A DNA stretch of 64,000 bases from Massilia sp. BJB1822 (GCF_013369485.1 NZ_JABWEB010000008.1:124001-188000); one strand, 5' to 3'. Positions 43,737-52,836 are shown, counted from the stretch's first letter. Numbers and translations are program-made. Notes: generated by a model from the letters alone, not told the origin.

Positions 43737-44512
43737 CCGTGCGCCGCCTTCCTGGCCTGGCCCGTTCGCGGCTGGGCCTTGCTGTGGGCGCCGTCGCGGG
43801 CGCCTTCTTGTTGTTGGGTGTCTGCGCCAGCGCGCAGGCCCAGGATTTGCTGGCCAATGTGGTGCCGGGCGCCAAGACCGATCTGTCGGTGAAGATGCAG
43901 ATCCTGGTCATCATGACCTTGCTGGGCCTGCTGCCCATCCTGATCATGATGATGACCAGCTTTACCCGTTTCGTCATCGTGCTGTCGCTGCTGCGCCAGG
44001 CCTTGGGCCTGCAGCAGGGCTTGCCCAGCCGCGTGGTGACCGGCGTCGCCCTGATTCTCACCCTGCTGGTGATGAAGCCGATCGGCGACCAGGTCTGGCG
44101 CGATGCTTTCCTGCCCTACGACCAGGACAAGATCGGCCTGCAGGAAGCGCTCAAAGTCGCCGAAAAACCCATTTCGCGCTTCATGCTGGCCCAGACCAGC
44201 AAGGCTTCGCTGAAGCAGATCGCCCACCTGGCCGGCGAAGACCATGTGGCCACGCCGGCCGAACACGGCTTTACCGTCAAGCTGGCCGCCTTCGTGCTGT
44301 CCGAACTGAAGACCGCCTTCCAGATCGGCTGCATGCTGTTCATTCCCTTCCTGATCATCGACCTGGTGGTGTCTTCGGTGCTGATGGCCATGGGTATGAT
44401 GATGCTCTCGCCGCTGGTCATTTCGCTGCCGTTCAAGCTCCTGCTGTTCGTGCTGGTCGACGGCTGGACCCTGACGGTGAACACGCTCGTGACGAGCATC
44501 CAGGCTTACTGA
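43733..44512 (+). CDS. fliP: Flagellar export gate protein FliP
   Basis: 259 residues with a signal peptide (LLGVCASAQA) and four membrane segments. Motifs: LVIMTLLGLLPILIMMMTSFTRFVIVLSLLRQALGLQQ, then AAFVLSELKTAFQIGCMLFIPFLIIDLVV. It forms the export gate with FliQ and FliR. fliO is absent: fliN and fliP overlap directly, as in lateral systems. Confidence 0.96.
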   Translation: MTVRRLPGLARSRLGLAVGAVAGAFLLLGVCASAQAQDLLANVVPGAKTDLSVKMQILVIMTLLGLLPILIMMMTSFTRFVIVLSLLRQALGLQQGLPSRVVTGVALILTLLVMKPIGDQVWRDAFLPYDQDKIGLQEALKVAEKPISRFMLAQTSKASLKQIAHLAGEDHVATPAEHGFTVKLAAFVLSELKTAFQIGCMLFIPFLIIDLVVSSVLMAMGMMMLSPLVISLPFKLLLFVLVDGWTLTVNTLVTSIQAY

Positions 44513-44518
44513 CACGCC

Positions 44519-44791
44519 ATGCTGACTCCTGAAATCGCGGTCGACCTGATCATCGAAGCCTTGCATATGGTGATGATCATGGTCATGGTGCTGGTGGTGC
44601 CGGGCCTGATCACCGGCTTGCTGGTGTCGCTGGTGCAGGCCGCCACCCAGATCAATGAGCAGACGCTGAGCTTCCTGCCGCGCCTGATCGTGACCCTGCT
44701 CGCCATCATCCTGACCGGGCGCTGGATGGCCGGCTATCTGATGGACTACTGCGTGTCCATCTTCACCCGCGCCGCCACCCTGGTCGGCTAG
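44519..44791 (+). CDS. fliQ: Flagellar export gate protein FliQ
   Basis: 90 residues with two membrane segments: IIEALHMVMIMVMVLVVPGLITGLLVSLVQAATQINEQTLSFLPRLIVTLLAIILTG. Matches FliQ (89) in size and motif (QAATQINEQTLSFLPK/R). Six bases after fliP. Confidence 0.95.
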   Translation: MLTPEIAVDLIIEALHMVMIMVMVLVVPGLITGLLVSLVQAATQINEQTLSFLPRLIVTLLAIILTGRWMAGYLMDYCVSIFTRAATLVG

Positions 44792-44801
44792 CCTGCCCGC
44801 G

Positions 44802-45587
44802 ATGGAAGCCCTCCTGGCCCAGTTGCTGCCTTGGCTGAACGCCCTGTGGTGGCCCTTTGTGCGCGTGCTGGCCTTCCTCTCGGCCGCGCCGGTGCTGGGC
44901 GAGGCCATGGTGCCGGTCACGGTGCGCATCCTGGTGTCCCTGGTGCTGGCCGTGGTCATGCTGCCGCTGACCCAGGGCGCCCTGACGATTGATCCCCTGT
45001 CGCTGCAGGCGGTGGCCGCCACGCTGGAGCAGGCCGTCATCGGCGGCGTGCTGGGCCTGGCCTTCCATTTCACCATGTCGGTCATCATGCTGCTCGGCTT
45101 TGTGGTGTCGAGCCAGATGGGCTTGTCGCTGGCGGTGATGAACGACCCGCTCAACGGCCAGTCCTCGGACGTGGTCTCGTCCCTGCTGCTGATGATGACG
45201 ATCATCATTTTCTTCAGCGTCGACGGTCATCTGGTGCTGGCCGGCGTGATCGGCGCCAGCTTCCAGGCCTGGCCTTTGGGCGCCGGCTGGCCCGGCCCGC
45301 TCCTGCTGCAGACCGTGGCCTTCAATGTGGCCTGGATCTTTTCGGCCGCCATGCTGCTGGCCATTCCCATCGTGTTTGCCACCGTGGTGGTGCAGCTCGG
45401 CTTCGGCTTCCTCAACCGCGTGGCGCCGACCCTGAACCTGTTCTCGCTCGGCTTCGCGGTGATCACGATTTTCGGTCTGCTGATGCTGGGCCAGGTGGTG
45501 CGTTCCATTCCCAACCACTATGTGCGCATGGCGAACCAGATCCTGGACATGATCCAGGTTCAGATGCGGGCGGCGGGCCATGGCTGA
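44802..45587 (+). CDS. fliR: Flagellar export gate protein FliR
   Basis: 261 residues, six membrane segments. FliR-typical parts: FVRVLAFLSAAPVLGEAMVPVTVRILVSLVLAVVMLP, then ASFQAWPLGAG and VQLGFGFLNRVAPTLNLFSLGFAVITIFGLLML. Overlaps flhB by 8 bases. Confidence 0.95.
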   Translation: MEALLAQLLPWLNALWWPFVRVLAFLSAAPVLGEAMVPVTVRILVSLVLAVVMLPLTQGALTIDPLSLQAVAATLEQAVIGGVLGLAFHFTMSVIMLLGFVVSSQMGLSLAVMNDPLNGQSSDVVSSLLLMMTIIIFFSVDGHLVLAGVIGASFQAWPLGAGWPGPLLLQTVAFNVAWIFSAAMLLAIPIVFATVVVQLGFGFLNRVAPTLNLFSLGFAVITIFGLLMLGQVVRSIPNHYVRMANQILDMIQVQMRAAGHG

Positions 45588-46716
45588 AGCGGGCGGCGAT
45601 AAAACCGAAAAGCCCTCACAGCAGAAGCTGAAGAAGGCGCGCTCGGAAGGGCAGGTGGTGCGTTCGCGCGACCTGGCCACGGCCATCGGCATCCTGGTCA
45701 GCCTCAAGCTCTTCGTCTGGCTGCTGCCCATGTATCTGCTGGAGTTCCGCGAAATCTTCCTGCAAAGCTTTGCCTCGCTGAATAGCGAAGGCGCCATGGA
45801 CAACACCATGAGCCAGGTCTTTCTCAGCGCCGTGCTGCTGCTGGTGAAGATGATCCTGCCGCTGTTTGTCGTGCCGCTCTTCATCGTGCTGGGCGGCCTG
45901 GTGCCGGGCGGCTGGACCATGTCCTTCAAGAACTGGATGCCCAAATTCGAACGCCTGAGCCCGGCCGCCAACCTGGGCCGCACCTTCTCCGGCAAGCACG
46001 GCTTCGAGCTGCTGGTCTCGATCGCCAAGGCCGGCGTGCTGCTGTGGGTGCTGGCCCATGTGGCGCGTTCCACCGTGGGCGATTATGCGCGCCTGCAAGC
46101 CATGCCGCTCAACGAAGCCATGCTGCAAGGCTCGGGTCTGATGCTCGACGGTCTGATGTCGCTGGTGTTTATCTTCATCCTGTTCGCCGTGGTCGACGTG
46201 CCGGCCCAGGCCTTCTTCTTCACCCAGGGCCAGCGCATGAGCAAGCAGGAGCTGAAGGAAGAATACAAGAGCAATGAGGGCCGGCCCGAGGTGCGCCAGC
46301 GCATCCGCCAGTTGCAGCGCGCCCTGGCCCAGCGCAGCGCGCGCAAGACCGTGCCCACGGCCGATGTGGTGATCGTCAATCCTGAGCACTACGCGGTTGC
46401 CTTGAAATACGACGAGAAGCGCGCCGAAGCGCCGTTCGTGGTGGCCAAGGGCGTCGACGAGGTGGCGCTCTACATCCGCCAGATCGCCGCCGAGTTCAAG
46501 ATCGAAGTGCTGCCATTGCCGCCCCTGGCCCGCGCCATCTACAATACCAGCCAGGTTAACCAGCAGATACCGGTGCCCCTATACCAGGCGGTATCACAGG
46601 TGCTGCATTATGTGCTGCAACTGAAGGCCTTCCGCGCCGGCCAGCGCCAGGCCGAACCGCTGTTCCCGAATCAAGTTTCCGTACCAACATCCATGAGTGA
46701 GGTTTCGCCGTCATGA
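45580..46716 (+). CDS. flhB: Flagellar export specificity switch protein FlhB
   Basis: 378 residues (E. coli 382): four membrane segments and a cytoplasmic domain. N-terminal DKTEKPSQQKLKKARSEGQVVRSRDL is diagnostic. The autocleavage loop, NPTH in most FlhB, reads NPEH (Asn267-His270), followed by YAVALKYDEKRAEAPFVVAKGVD. Cleavage between Asn and Pro switches export from hook to filament substrates. Overlaps fliR and flhA. Confidence 0.95.
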   Translation: MAEAGGDKTEKPSQQKLKKARSEGQVVRSRDLATAIGILVSLKLFVWLLPMYLLEFREIFLQSFASLNSEGAMDNTMSQVFLSAVLLLVKMILPLFVVPLFIVLGGLVPGGWTMSFKNWMPKFERLSPAANLGRTFSGKHGFELLVSIAKAGVLLWVLAHVARSTVGDYARLQAMPLNEAMLQGSGLMLDGLMSLVFIFILFAVVDVPAQAFFFTQGQRMSKQELKEEYKSNEGRPEVRQRIRQLQRALAQRSARKTVPTADVVIVNPEHYAVALKYDEKRAEAPFVVAKGVDEVALYIRQIAAEFKIEVLPLPPLARAIYNTSQVNQQIPVPLYQAVSQVLHYVLQLKAFRAGQRQAEPLFPNQVSVPTSMSEVSPS

Positions 46717-48800
46717 ATTTCCTGAACCGGCTGGTTGCCGAATTGCGTCGCCACAAAATTGCCACCCCGCTGTTTGTGGTGCTGCTGCTGGCGATGATCA
46801 TCCTGCCGCTGCCGGCCATCCTGCTGGATGTGCTGTTTACCTTCAATATCGTGCTGGCCCTGATCGTCATCCTGGTCAGCGTCTCGGCCAAGCGGCCGCT
46901 CGACTTCTCGGTCTTCCCCACGGTGATCCTGGCCACCACCCTGATGCGGCTGACCTTGAACGTGGCCTCGACCCGGGTCGTGCTGCTGCGCGGCCACGAG
47001 GGCACGCATGCGGCCGGTAAGGTGATCGAAGCCTTCGGCAACGTGGTGGTGGGCGGCAATTTCGTGGTCGGCCTGGTGGTCTTCGTGATCTTGATGATCA
47101 TTAACTTCGTCGTGGTGACCAAGGGCGCCGAGCGGATTTCCGAAGTGTCGGCCCGCTTCACCCTGGACGCCTTGCCGGGCAAGCAGATGGCCATCGACGC
47201 CGACCTGAATGCCGGCCTGATCAACCAGGAACGCGCCCAGCAGCGCCGCCGCGAAGTGGCCATGGAAGCCGACTTCTACGGCGCCATGGACGGTGCGTCG
47301 AAATTCGTGCGCGGCGACGCCGTCGCCTCCATCCTGATTCTGATCATCAATATCGTCGGCGGCGTTGCCATCGGTTCGCTGATGCAGAATATGTCCTTCG
47401 GCGACGCCTTCCGCCAGTACGCGCTGCTGACCATCGGTGACGGCCTGGTGGCCCAGGTGCCGGCCCTGCTGCTGTCGGCCGCCGCCGCCATCATTGTGAC
47501 CCGCGTCAGCGACGCCGGCGATTTCGAGCAGCAGGTCAGCGGCCAGTTGCTGGCTTCGCCAAGCGTGCTGGGCAGTGCCGCCGCCGTGATGGTGATCCTG
47601 TCCATCGTGCCGGGCATGCCGTGGATGATGTTCATGACCTTCGCGGCCGTGGTCGGCTACGTGGCATGGCGCATGAGCTTGCGCAAGGTCGCGCCCGCGC
47701 CGTCGAATCTCGAAGCCATCGAAGCGGCGCTGCGCGAAGAGAAGGTGCCCGAACTGGAATGGCAGAATTTGCCGGCGGTGCAGCCGCTGCAAGTGCTGCT
47801 GGGCTACAAGCTGGTGGGCATGATCGACAAAGCCCATGGCGAACCCCTGACCAAGCGCCTGCGCGGCGTGCGCCAGAGCGTGTCCGAAGGCATGGGCCTG
47901 GTGGTGCCGCAGATTGGCGTGCGCGACGACCTGAGCTTGAAGCCCTCAGCCTATACCGTGGTGCTGGGCGGCGCTTCCGTGGCTCAGTCCGAAGTGTTTG
48001 CCGACCGCCTGATGGCGATTCCCTCGCCCACCGTGTACGGCCAGATCGACGGCATTCCCGGCGTGGAGCCGGCGTATGGCATGCCCGTGACCTGGATCGA
48101 ACCGGACGCCAAAGCCAATGCGCTCGGCCTCGGCTATCAGGTGGTGGAGCCGCCCAGCGCGATTGCCACCCACGTCTCGAAACTGATCCGCGAATACCTG
48201 CCCGAGCTGTTCCGCCATGACGATGTGGCCGCCATCATGGAACGCTTGACGGCGCTCTCGCCCAAGCTGGGCGGCGCGCTCGACAAGGCGCTCACCCATA
48301 CCCAGCTGCTGCGCGTCTTCCGCGTGCTGCTGGCCGAGAACGTCTCGCTGAAAGACATCGTCCCGATTGCCACCACCTTGCTCGACAGTTCGGAAACCAC
48401 CAAAGACCCCATCTTGCTGGCGGCCGAAGTGCGCTGCGCGCTGCGGCGCCAGATTGTGGCCGGCCTGTTCGGCCAGAAGAATGAGATGCTGGCCTTCAAC
48501 CTGGGCGGCGAGCTGGAAAACATGCTGCTCGGCTCCCTGAACCAGGCGCGCCAGAGCGGCAAGGTGGCGCTCGACAACTTCCCGATCGATCCGCATCTGC
48601 TGCAGCAGCTGCAAGTGAATATGCCGGTGGCGCGCGAGCAGATGAAGCAGCAGGCCACGCCGCCGCTGCTGCTGGTGCTGCCGCAGATCCGTCCGCTGCT
48701 GGCGCGCTATGCCCGCCTGTTTGCGCCGGGATTGCATGTGCTCTCGTATAACGAGGTACCGGAAAACCGCGAAGTGAGCATCATCGGCACGGTGGGCTAA
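46713..48800 (+). CDS. flhA: Flagellar export gate protein FlhA
   Basis: 695 residues (E. coli 692). About eight membrane segments are followed by a large cytoplasmic domain forming the export ring. The FHIPEP motif KGAERISEVSARFTLDALPGKQMAIDADLNAGLINQ is intact. Conserved C-terminal parts are present (PEVRCALRRQI-type region, EVPENREVSIIGTVG). Ends the fliM-flhA operon, followed by a terminator. Confidence 0.96.
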   Translation: MNFLNRLVAELRRHKIATPLFVVLLLAMIILPLPAILLDVLFTFNIVLALIVILVSVSAKRPLDFSVFPTVILATTLMRLTLNVASTRVVLLRGHEGTHAAGKVIEAFGNVVVGGNFVVGLVVFVILMIINFVVVTKGAERISEVSARFTLDALPGKQMAIDADLNAGLINQERAQQRRREVAMEADFYGAMDGASKFVRGDAVASILILIINIVGGVAIGSLMQNMSFGDAFRQYALLTIGDGLVAQVPALLLSAAAAIIVTRVSDAGDFEQQVSGQLLASPSVLGSAAAVMVILSIVPGMPWMMFMTFAAVVGYVAWRMSLRKVAPAPSNLEAIEAALREEKVPELEWQNLPAVQPLQVLLGYKLVGMIDKAHGEPLTKRLRGVRQSVSEGMGLVVPQIGVRDDLSLKPSAYTVVLGGASVAQSEVFADRLMAIPSPTVYGQIDGIPGVEPAYGMPVTWIEPDAKANALGLGYQVVEPPSAIATHVSKLIREYLPELFRHDDVAAIMERLTALSPKLGGALDKALTHTQLLRVFRVLLAENVSLKDIVPIATTLLDSSETTKDPILLAAEVRCALRRQIVAGLFGQKNEMLAFNLGGELENMLLGSLNQARQSGKVALDNFPIDPHLLQQLQVNMPVAREQMKQQATPPLLLVLPQIRPLLARYARLFAPGLHVLSYNEVPENREVSIIGTVG

Positions 48801-48825
48801 GCCGCCTGCCAACGACGCGTGGGGA

Positions 48826-48871
48826 ACGGCGCAGTGCATCCAGATGGATGTGCTGCGCCGTTTTTGCTTTT
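48826..48871 (+). terminator. Intrinsic terminator after flhA
   Basis: Stem ACGGCGCAG... paired with ...CTGCGCCGT (16 base pairs with two G-U) and a T-rich tail (TTTTTGCTTTT). Ends the fliM-N-P-Q-R-flhB-flhA transcript. Confidence 0.8.
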
Positions 48872-48904
48872 GAGGGGATAAAAAGAGGGGGGCAGGCCAG
48901 CCGC

Positions 48905-49864
48905 TCAGGCGGCAGGTGCCACCGGCTCGATGGTTTCTGCCGGCTGCGGAGGCTGAGACAGCATCACGGCGATATCGGCCATGGCCTTGAACAGGGGCGG
49001 GGTCAGCAGCATCACCTGGGCTGGATTCGGATTGTTGTTGCTGGCGTCGATCACCGGCAGCTCGCGCATCAGGCGCGCGCGCAGGATGGACAGGCCGCAA
49101 TGGCTGGCGATGCTGGCGATATGCGGCAGCATCTCGCGCATATGCTGCATGGCGGCGTTCTGCGCCGCGCCGATTTCCAGGACCACCACGCTGGCGCCGG
49201 CCGGCTCCATCTGGATCACTACCTTACCCAGCTCATGCAGATGCAGCTCCAGGCGCAGCGCAACGCGCACGCGGCGGCGGCGCTGGGTTTCGCTGGCCGG
49301 ACCCGGTTCGCGCGCCACCACGCGCAGCACCAGTTTCTCCGAACCCCAGGCATAGACGGCGAAGCGCCAGGCATCCATTTCCGAGACGAAGGGCAGGCCG
49401 GTATGTTCGCGCAGGGTATTCTGGCGCGGGTCGGCCTGGAACAGGCTGGCCGGCACATGCTTGCCCTGCGACTGTTCCAGCATGGCGGCACGCTGCTCGC
49501 CATAGGTGCGTACCATCACCTGCCAGGTCATGGCCATGATATTCGGATCCGGCGCATGCCAGACCATCTGCCGCGCCAATAGCTGGTTGGGCAGCATGGC
49601 TGCATGTTCGCCAGAGATCAGCGCCTGCGCCGCGGCGGCACCAGCGGCTGCGGCGGCAGCTTTGCCCGGTTGGGCCAGCACTTCGGCGGCCTCGGCCAGA
49701 ACGGCAGGGACATTCGGCGTCTGCTGCGGCAGCGTGAAGTCGGCCGCCTCGGCTGGCACATTCTGCACTGGCGGCACGGGCTGGGCTTGGCCAGGCTGCA
49801 CGCGGACCAGTTGCTCGTGGATGGTCAGGGCTGGATTGGTGGGAAGAACGCGATCTATTGCCAT
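48905..49864 (-). CDS. Second FliK-like (Flg_hook domain) protein
   Basis: 319 residues. The N-terminal 100 are Pro/Ala/Gln-rich. The C-terminal third carries the Flg_hook pattern: ALRLELHLHELGKVVIQMEPAGASVVVLEIGAAQNAAMQHMREMLPHIASIASHCGLSILRA. Compare LHPxELGxVxI of FliK. A canonical FliK already exists at 32938-34140, so this is a paralogue, perhaps a second length-control or export-switch factor. It lies between flhA and the flagellin, on the flagellin strand. Function unproven. Confidence 0.55.
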   Translation of the reverse strand: MAIDRVLPTNPALTIHEQLVRVQPGQAQPVPPVQNVPAEAADFTLPQQTPNVPAVLAEAAEVLAQPGKAAAAAAGAAAAQALISGEHAAMLPNQLLARQMVWHAPDPNIMAMTWQVMVRTYGEQRAAMLEQSQGKHVPASLFQADPRQNTLREHTGLPFVSEMDAWRFAVYAWGSEKLVLRVVAREPGPASETQRRRRVRVALRLELHLHELGKVVIQMEPAGASVVVLEIGAAQNAAMQHMREMLPHIASIASHCGLSILRARLMRELPVIDASNNNPNPAQVMLLTPPLFKAMADIAVMLSQPPQPAETIEPVAPAA

Positions 49865-49886
49865 GAGTTAATTATACGCGGACGCC

Positions 49887-49920
49887 ATATAAAAAAAGCC
49901 AACCGGATGTCCGGTTGGCT
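49887..49920. terminator. Intrinsic terminator after the flagellin gene
   Basis: Stem AGCCAACCGGA-TGT-CCGGTTGGCT with an A-tract on the left, giving a T-run on the flagellin strand. Lies 44 bases after the flagellin stop and separates it from the FliK-like gene. Confidence 0.85.
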
Positions 49921-49963
49921 CCATGTCCTCCCGGCCAGACTGCGGCCGGGAAAGAATCTGCTA

Positions 49964-50818
49964 TTACTGCAGCAGGGACATGACCATCGAGGACATGCTG
50001 TTGCTTTGTTTCAGCATGGCGGTACCAGCTTGCAGCAGCATCTGGGACGAGGTCATTTTCGAGCTTTCGGTCGCGTAGTCGACGTCCATGATACGGCCGG
50101 TAGCGGCCTTGGTGTTGGACGAGATGTTGGACAGGTTGGTGTTGATGTGGTCCAGACGGTTGGCGGCCGCACCCAGGGCCGATTGCACCACGCCCACGGA
50201 GTCGATGGCTTTTTCCAGGCTGCCGATGGCGTTCGCCGTGGTGCCGCCGGTCAGTTCGGTGCCCAGGCCTGCGGTGGCGTAGTTGCTCGATACCAAGCCT
50301 ACGTCGGTGTTGACCGAACCCATGGAAGTGGTCAGGTTGACGACCATGGTCTCGGTCGAGCTGGCGCCGATCTGGAAGGTCATGCTGCCGGCCACGGTAC
50401 CGCCGACCAGCAGGGTCGCGCCGCCGAAGGTGGTTTTGTTCAGCACGTTCGACAGCTCTTGGCCCAGTGCATCATACTCAGCCTGCATTGCATCCTTGTC
50501 CTTGGCGGTCGAGGAAACGTCGGCAGCCTGGGTGGCCAGATCCTTCATGCGAACCAGCATCGATTGCACTTCGGTGAAAGCGCCTTCAGCGGTTTGCAGC
50601 ATCGAGGTGCTGTTCTGGGTGTTTTGCATTGCAACGGTCATGCCGCTGGTCTGAGCTTTCAGACGGGTTGCGATCTGCAGGCCAGCCGCGTCATCCATTG
50701 CCGAGTTCACACGGAAGCCGGTGCTCAGACGGGTCATCGAGGTCGACAGCGACTGTTGGGTTTTGGAGATCGAGTTTTGTGCCGACAGAGCAGCGTTGTT
50801 GGTGTGAAGGCTCAGCAT
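49964..50818 (-). CDS. fliC: Flagellin (lateral type, LafA-like)
   Basis: 284 residues, which is the typical length of lateral flagellins. The D0/D1 N-terminus is MLSLHTNNAALSAQNSISKTQQSLSTSMTRLSTGFRVNSAMDDAAGLQIATRLKAQTSG. The C-terminus ends ESSKMTSSQMLLQAGTAMLKQSNSMSSMVMSLLQ. The surface domain is short (about 140-200), with many Ser/Thr that could be glycosylated. AGGAGTTACC precedes the ATG. Upstream is an AT-rich stretch, but no convincing sigma-28 -10 was found; a TAAACTTT near 50905 is a possible -35. Confidence 0.93.
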   Translation of the reverse strand: MLSLHTNNAALSAQNSISKTQQSLSTSMTRLSTGFRVNSAMDDAAGLQIATRLKAQTSGMTVAMQNTQNSTSMLQTAEGAFTEVQSMLVRMKDLATQAADVSSTAKDKDAMQAEYDALGQELSNVLNKTTFGGATLLVGGTVAGSMTFQIGASSTETMVVNLTTSMGSVNTDVGLVSSNYATAGLGTELTGGTTANAIGSLEKAIDSVGVVQSALGAAANRLDHINTNLSNISSNTKAATGRIMDVDYATESSKMTSSQMLLQAGTAMLKQSNSMSSMVMSLLQ

Positions 50819-50998
50819 TTGGTAACTCCTGTTAGGGTGGGTTCGATTCGGAGCCGCAGTTTCTTGCGCTCTCAGAAGTACAAGACGACCGCCGCCAAAA
50901 GTTTATTAAATGCCGCATGGAAATTTTTTCGTTTTTTTTCGATGAAGCTTGAAAAATGGTTTTTTTGGTAATTTTTTCGCCCTTGGATAGGGAGCGGA

Positions 50999-51004
50999 TA
51001 TAAT
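50999..51004 (+). promoter_or_regulatory. -10 hexamer before the PglD-like gene
   Basis: Exact TATAAT, 28 bases before the ATG at 51033. No clear -35 was seen. Confidence 0.3.
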
Positions 51005-51032
51005 TTCTCTACTGCTGCCATGAGATAGATAG

Positions 51033-51695
51033 ATGGAAAACATATTCTTGATCGGCTCCTCCGGTCACGCGAAGGTGCTGATAGATATTGTCGAGCGCGA
51101 AGGGCGCTACCGCATCGCTGGTTTGCTGGACAGTTTCAAGACCCCGGGTGACAGCACATTGGGTTACACGGTGCTGGGCGGAGTCGACGATCTGCCAGGC
51201 CTGGCGCAGCAATATGCGGTGGATGGTCTACTGATTGCCATCGGTGACAATTATGTGCGCGTCCAAATGGCGGAGAGGCTCGAACAGCTATGCCCCCAAT
51301 TGCCGCTTGTGACGGCCATCCACCCGGCTGCCGTCATCGGCAGGAATGTGAGCCTGGGAAGCGGCAGTGTGGTCATGGCGGGCGCGGTGCTGAACCCGTG
51401 TTGCCGGGTTGGCCGGCTCTGCATCATGAATACGCGGGCTTCGCTGGACCATGATTCCGTGCTGGGCGACGGCGCCAGCCTGGCGCCAGGAGCCGTGACC
51501 GGCGGTGGTGCATTGATTGGTGCGGAAACGGCCGTGGGCGCCGGCGCCGTCGTGCTGCACCGCGTTGAAATTGGTGCCCATAGCGTGATTGGCGCAGGCG
51601 CGGTGGTTACCAGGAATATCCCAGCCGGGGTCGTTGCATACGGCTGCCCCGCCAAAGTGGTGAGGCAGCGAGAGCGCGGCGAACGGTATTTGTGA
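51033..51695 (+). CDS. PglD/NeuD-family sugar O/N-acyltransferase
   Basis: 220 residues. N-terminal Rossmann-like domain (FLIGSSGHAKVLIDI) binds a UDP- or NDP-sugar. The C-terminal left-handed beta helix is built of hexapeptide repeats (AVIGRNVSLGSGSVVMAGAVL, then VGAGAVVLHRVEIGAHSVIGAGAVVTRNIPAGVVAYGCPAKVV). PglD and NeuD acetylate amino sugars for surface glycans and flagellin. Convergent with the aminotransferase (8 bases between stops), divergent from flagellin. Supports amino-sugar acetylation for flagellin modification. Confidence 0.85.
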   Translation: MENIFLIGSSGHAKVLIDIVEREGRYRIAGLLDSFKTPGDSTLGYTVLGGVDDLPGLAQQYAVDGLLIAIGDNYVRVQMAERLEQLCPQLPLVTAIHPAAVIGRNVSLGSGSVVMAGAVLNPCCRVGRLCIMNTRASLDHDSVLGDGASLAPGAVTGGGALIGAETAVGAGAVVLHRVEIGAHSVIGAGAVVTRNIPAGVVAYGCPAKVVRQRERGERYL

Positions 51696-51703
51696 GCGGG
51701 GGA

Positions 51704-52825
51704 TCAGGCGGCGGTGGCGATGATGTGGCAAATGGCATCGACCTGTTCCATGGTCAGGGCTGGGAAGATGGGCAGGCACAGAACCTGGGTAGAGATTTCC
51801 CGCGCCACCGGTAGATTGGCCTGGGTAGCCGAAGGCATATGGCGATACATGGGGAAGTCGCTGATCAGCGGATAGAAGTAGCGGCGCGGGTAGAAATTGA
51901 ACTCGCGCAGATGGTGGTACAGGCCATCGCGGCTGAGCGGGAAGCTGGCTTGGACCAGGATGGGGAAGTAACTGTGGTTGCTCTCTGCCGGCCCCTGAGG
52001 CCGGCTGACAATGCCTGGTATGCCGGCCAGCTTGGCGCAGTAACGCTCAAAAATGGTACGCCTTTTTGCCAGCGCGGCATCTACATTTTGCAGTTGCAGC
52101 AGGCCGAAGGCAGCATTGATTTCGGACATCTTGCCATTGATGCCGGCGGCAACCACCGTCACCTCGTCCACAAAGCCGAAATTCTTCAGGTGATCGATAT
52201 GGCGTTTCATCTTGGCGTCCTGACAGATGATGGCGCCGCCCTCAAACGTGTTGAAGGCCTTGGTGGCATGGAAGCTGAGCACCGACAGGTCGCCATGCTC
52301 CAGCACGCTGCGCCCCTTGTGCTGTACGCCGAAGGCATGCGCTGCATCATAAATCACCTTCAAGCCATAGTTGGTGGCTATCCGGTCGATTTCCTCCACA
52401 TTGCAGGGCACGCCATAGCAGTGCACCGGCATGATGGCGGTCGTTTGCGGCGTAATGGCGGCTTCGATGCGGGCCGGATCCAGATTCAGGGTGAGGGGAT
52501 CGATATCAACAAAGACGGGCTTGATATTGTTCCAAAGCAGGGAATGTGCCGTGGCGACGAAAGAGTAGGGCGTGGTAATCACTTCACCATGGATGCGCAT
52601 GGACTGCAAGGCGGTGATCAGGGCCATGGTGCCGTTGGCAAATAAGGACAGGTGCTTAACGCCCAGATACTCGCCCAAAGCCAGCTCCAGGCGCTGGTGA
52701 TAGGGGCCGGCATTGGTCAGGATTTTGCTGCTCCAGATATCTTCTAGGTAGGGCAGGAAATCCTGCAGGGGCGGCAGATCGGGCTGGGTGACATAGACTG
52801 GATTGGCTTGTTTCAGGGAGTTCAT
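51704..52825 (-). CDS. DegT/DnrJ/EryC1-family sugar aminotransferase
   Basis: 373 residues from the ATG at 52825 with AAGGATTACC before it. The PLP lysine lies in SFHATKAFNTFEGG, and the PYSFVATAHSLLW and VHCYGVPCNVEEID motifs are family-typical. It transfers an amino group to a keto-sugar nucleotide, giving a 4-amino (or 3-amino) sugar. It follows the larger GT41 gene by 11 bases, so it belongs to that operon. Exact sugar unknown. Confidence 0.87.
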   Translation of the reverse strand: MNSLKQANPVYVTQPDLPPLQDFLPYLEDIWSSKILTNAGPYHQRLELALGEYLGVKHLSLFANGTMALITALQSMRIHGEVITTPYSFVATAHSLLWNNIKPVFVDIDPLTLNLDPARIEAAITPQTTAIMPVHCYGVPCNVEEIDRIATNYGLKVIYDAAHAFGVQHKGRSVLEHGDLSVLSFHATKAFNTFEGGAIICQDAKMKRHIDHLKNFGFVDEVTVVAAGINGKMSEINAAFGLLQLQNVDAALAKRRTIFERYCAKLAGIPGIVSRPQGPAESNHSYFPILVQASFPLSRDGLYHHLREFNFYPRRYFYPLISDFPMYRHMPSATQANLPVAREISTQVLCLPIFPALTMEQVDAICHIIATAA

Positions 52826-52836
52826 GGTAATCCTTA

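Noticed and set aside
50819..51000. Sigma-28 promoter before flagellin (TAAACTTT near 50905)
   Set aside because: The -35 half fits but at the right spacing the -10 matches only 3 of 8 bases, so it is not listed as a feature.
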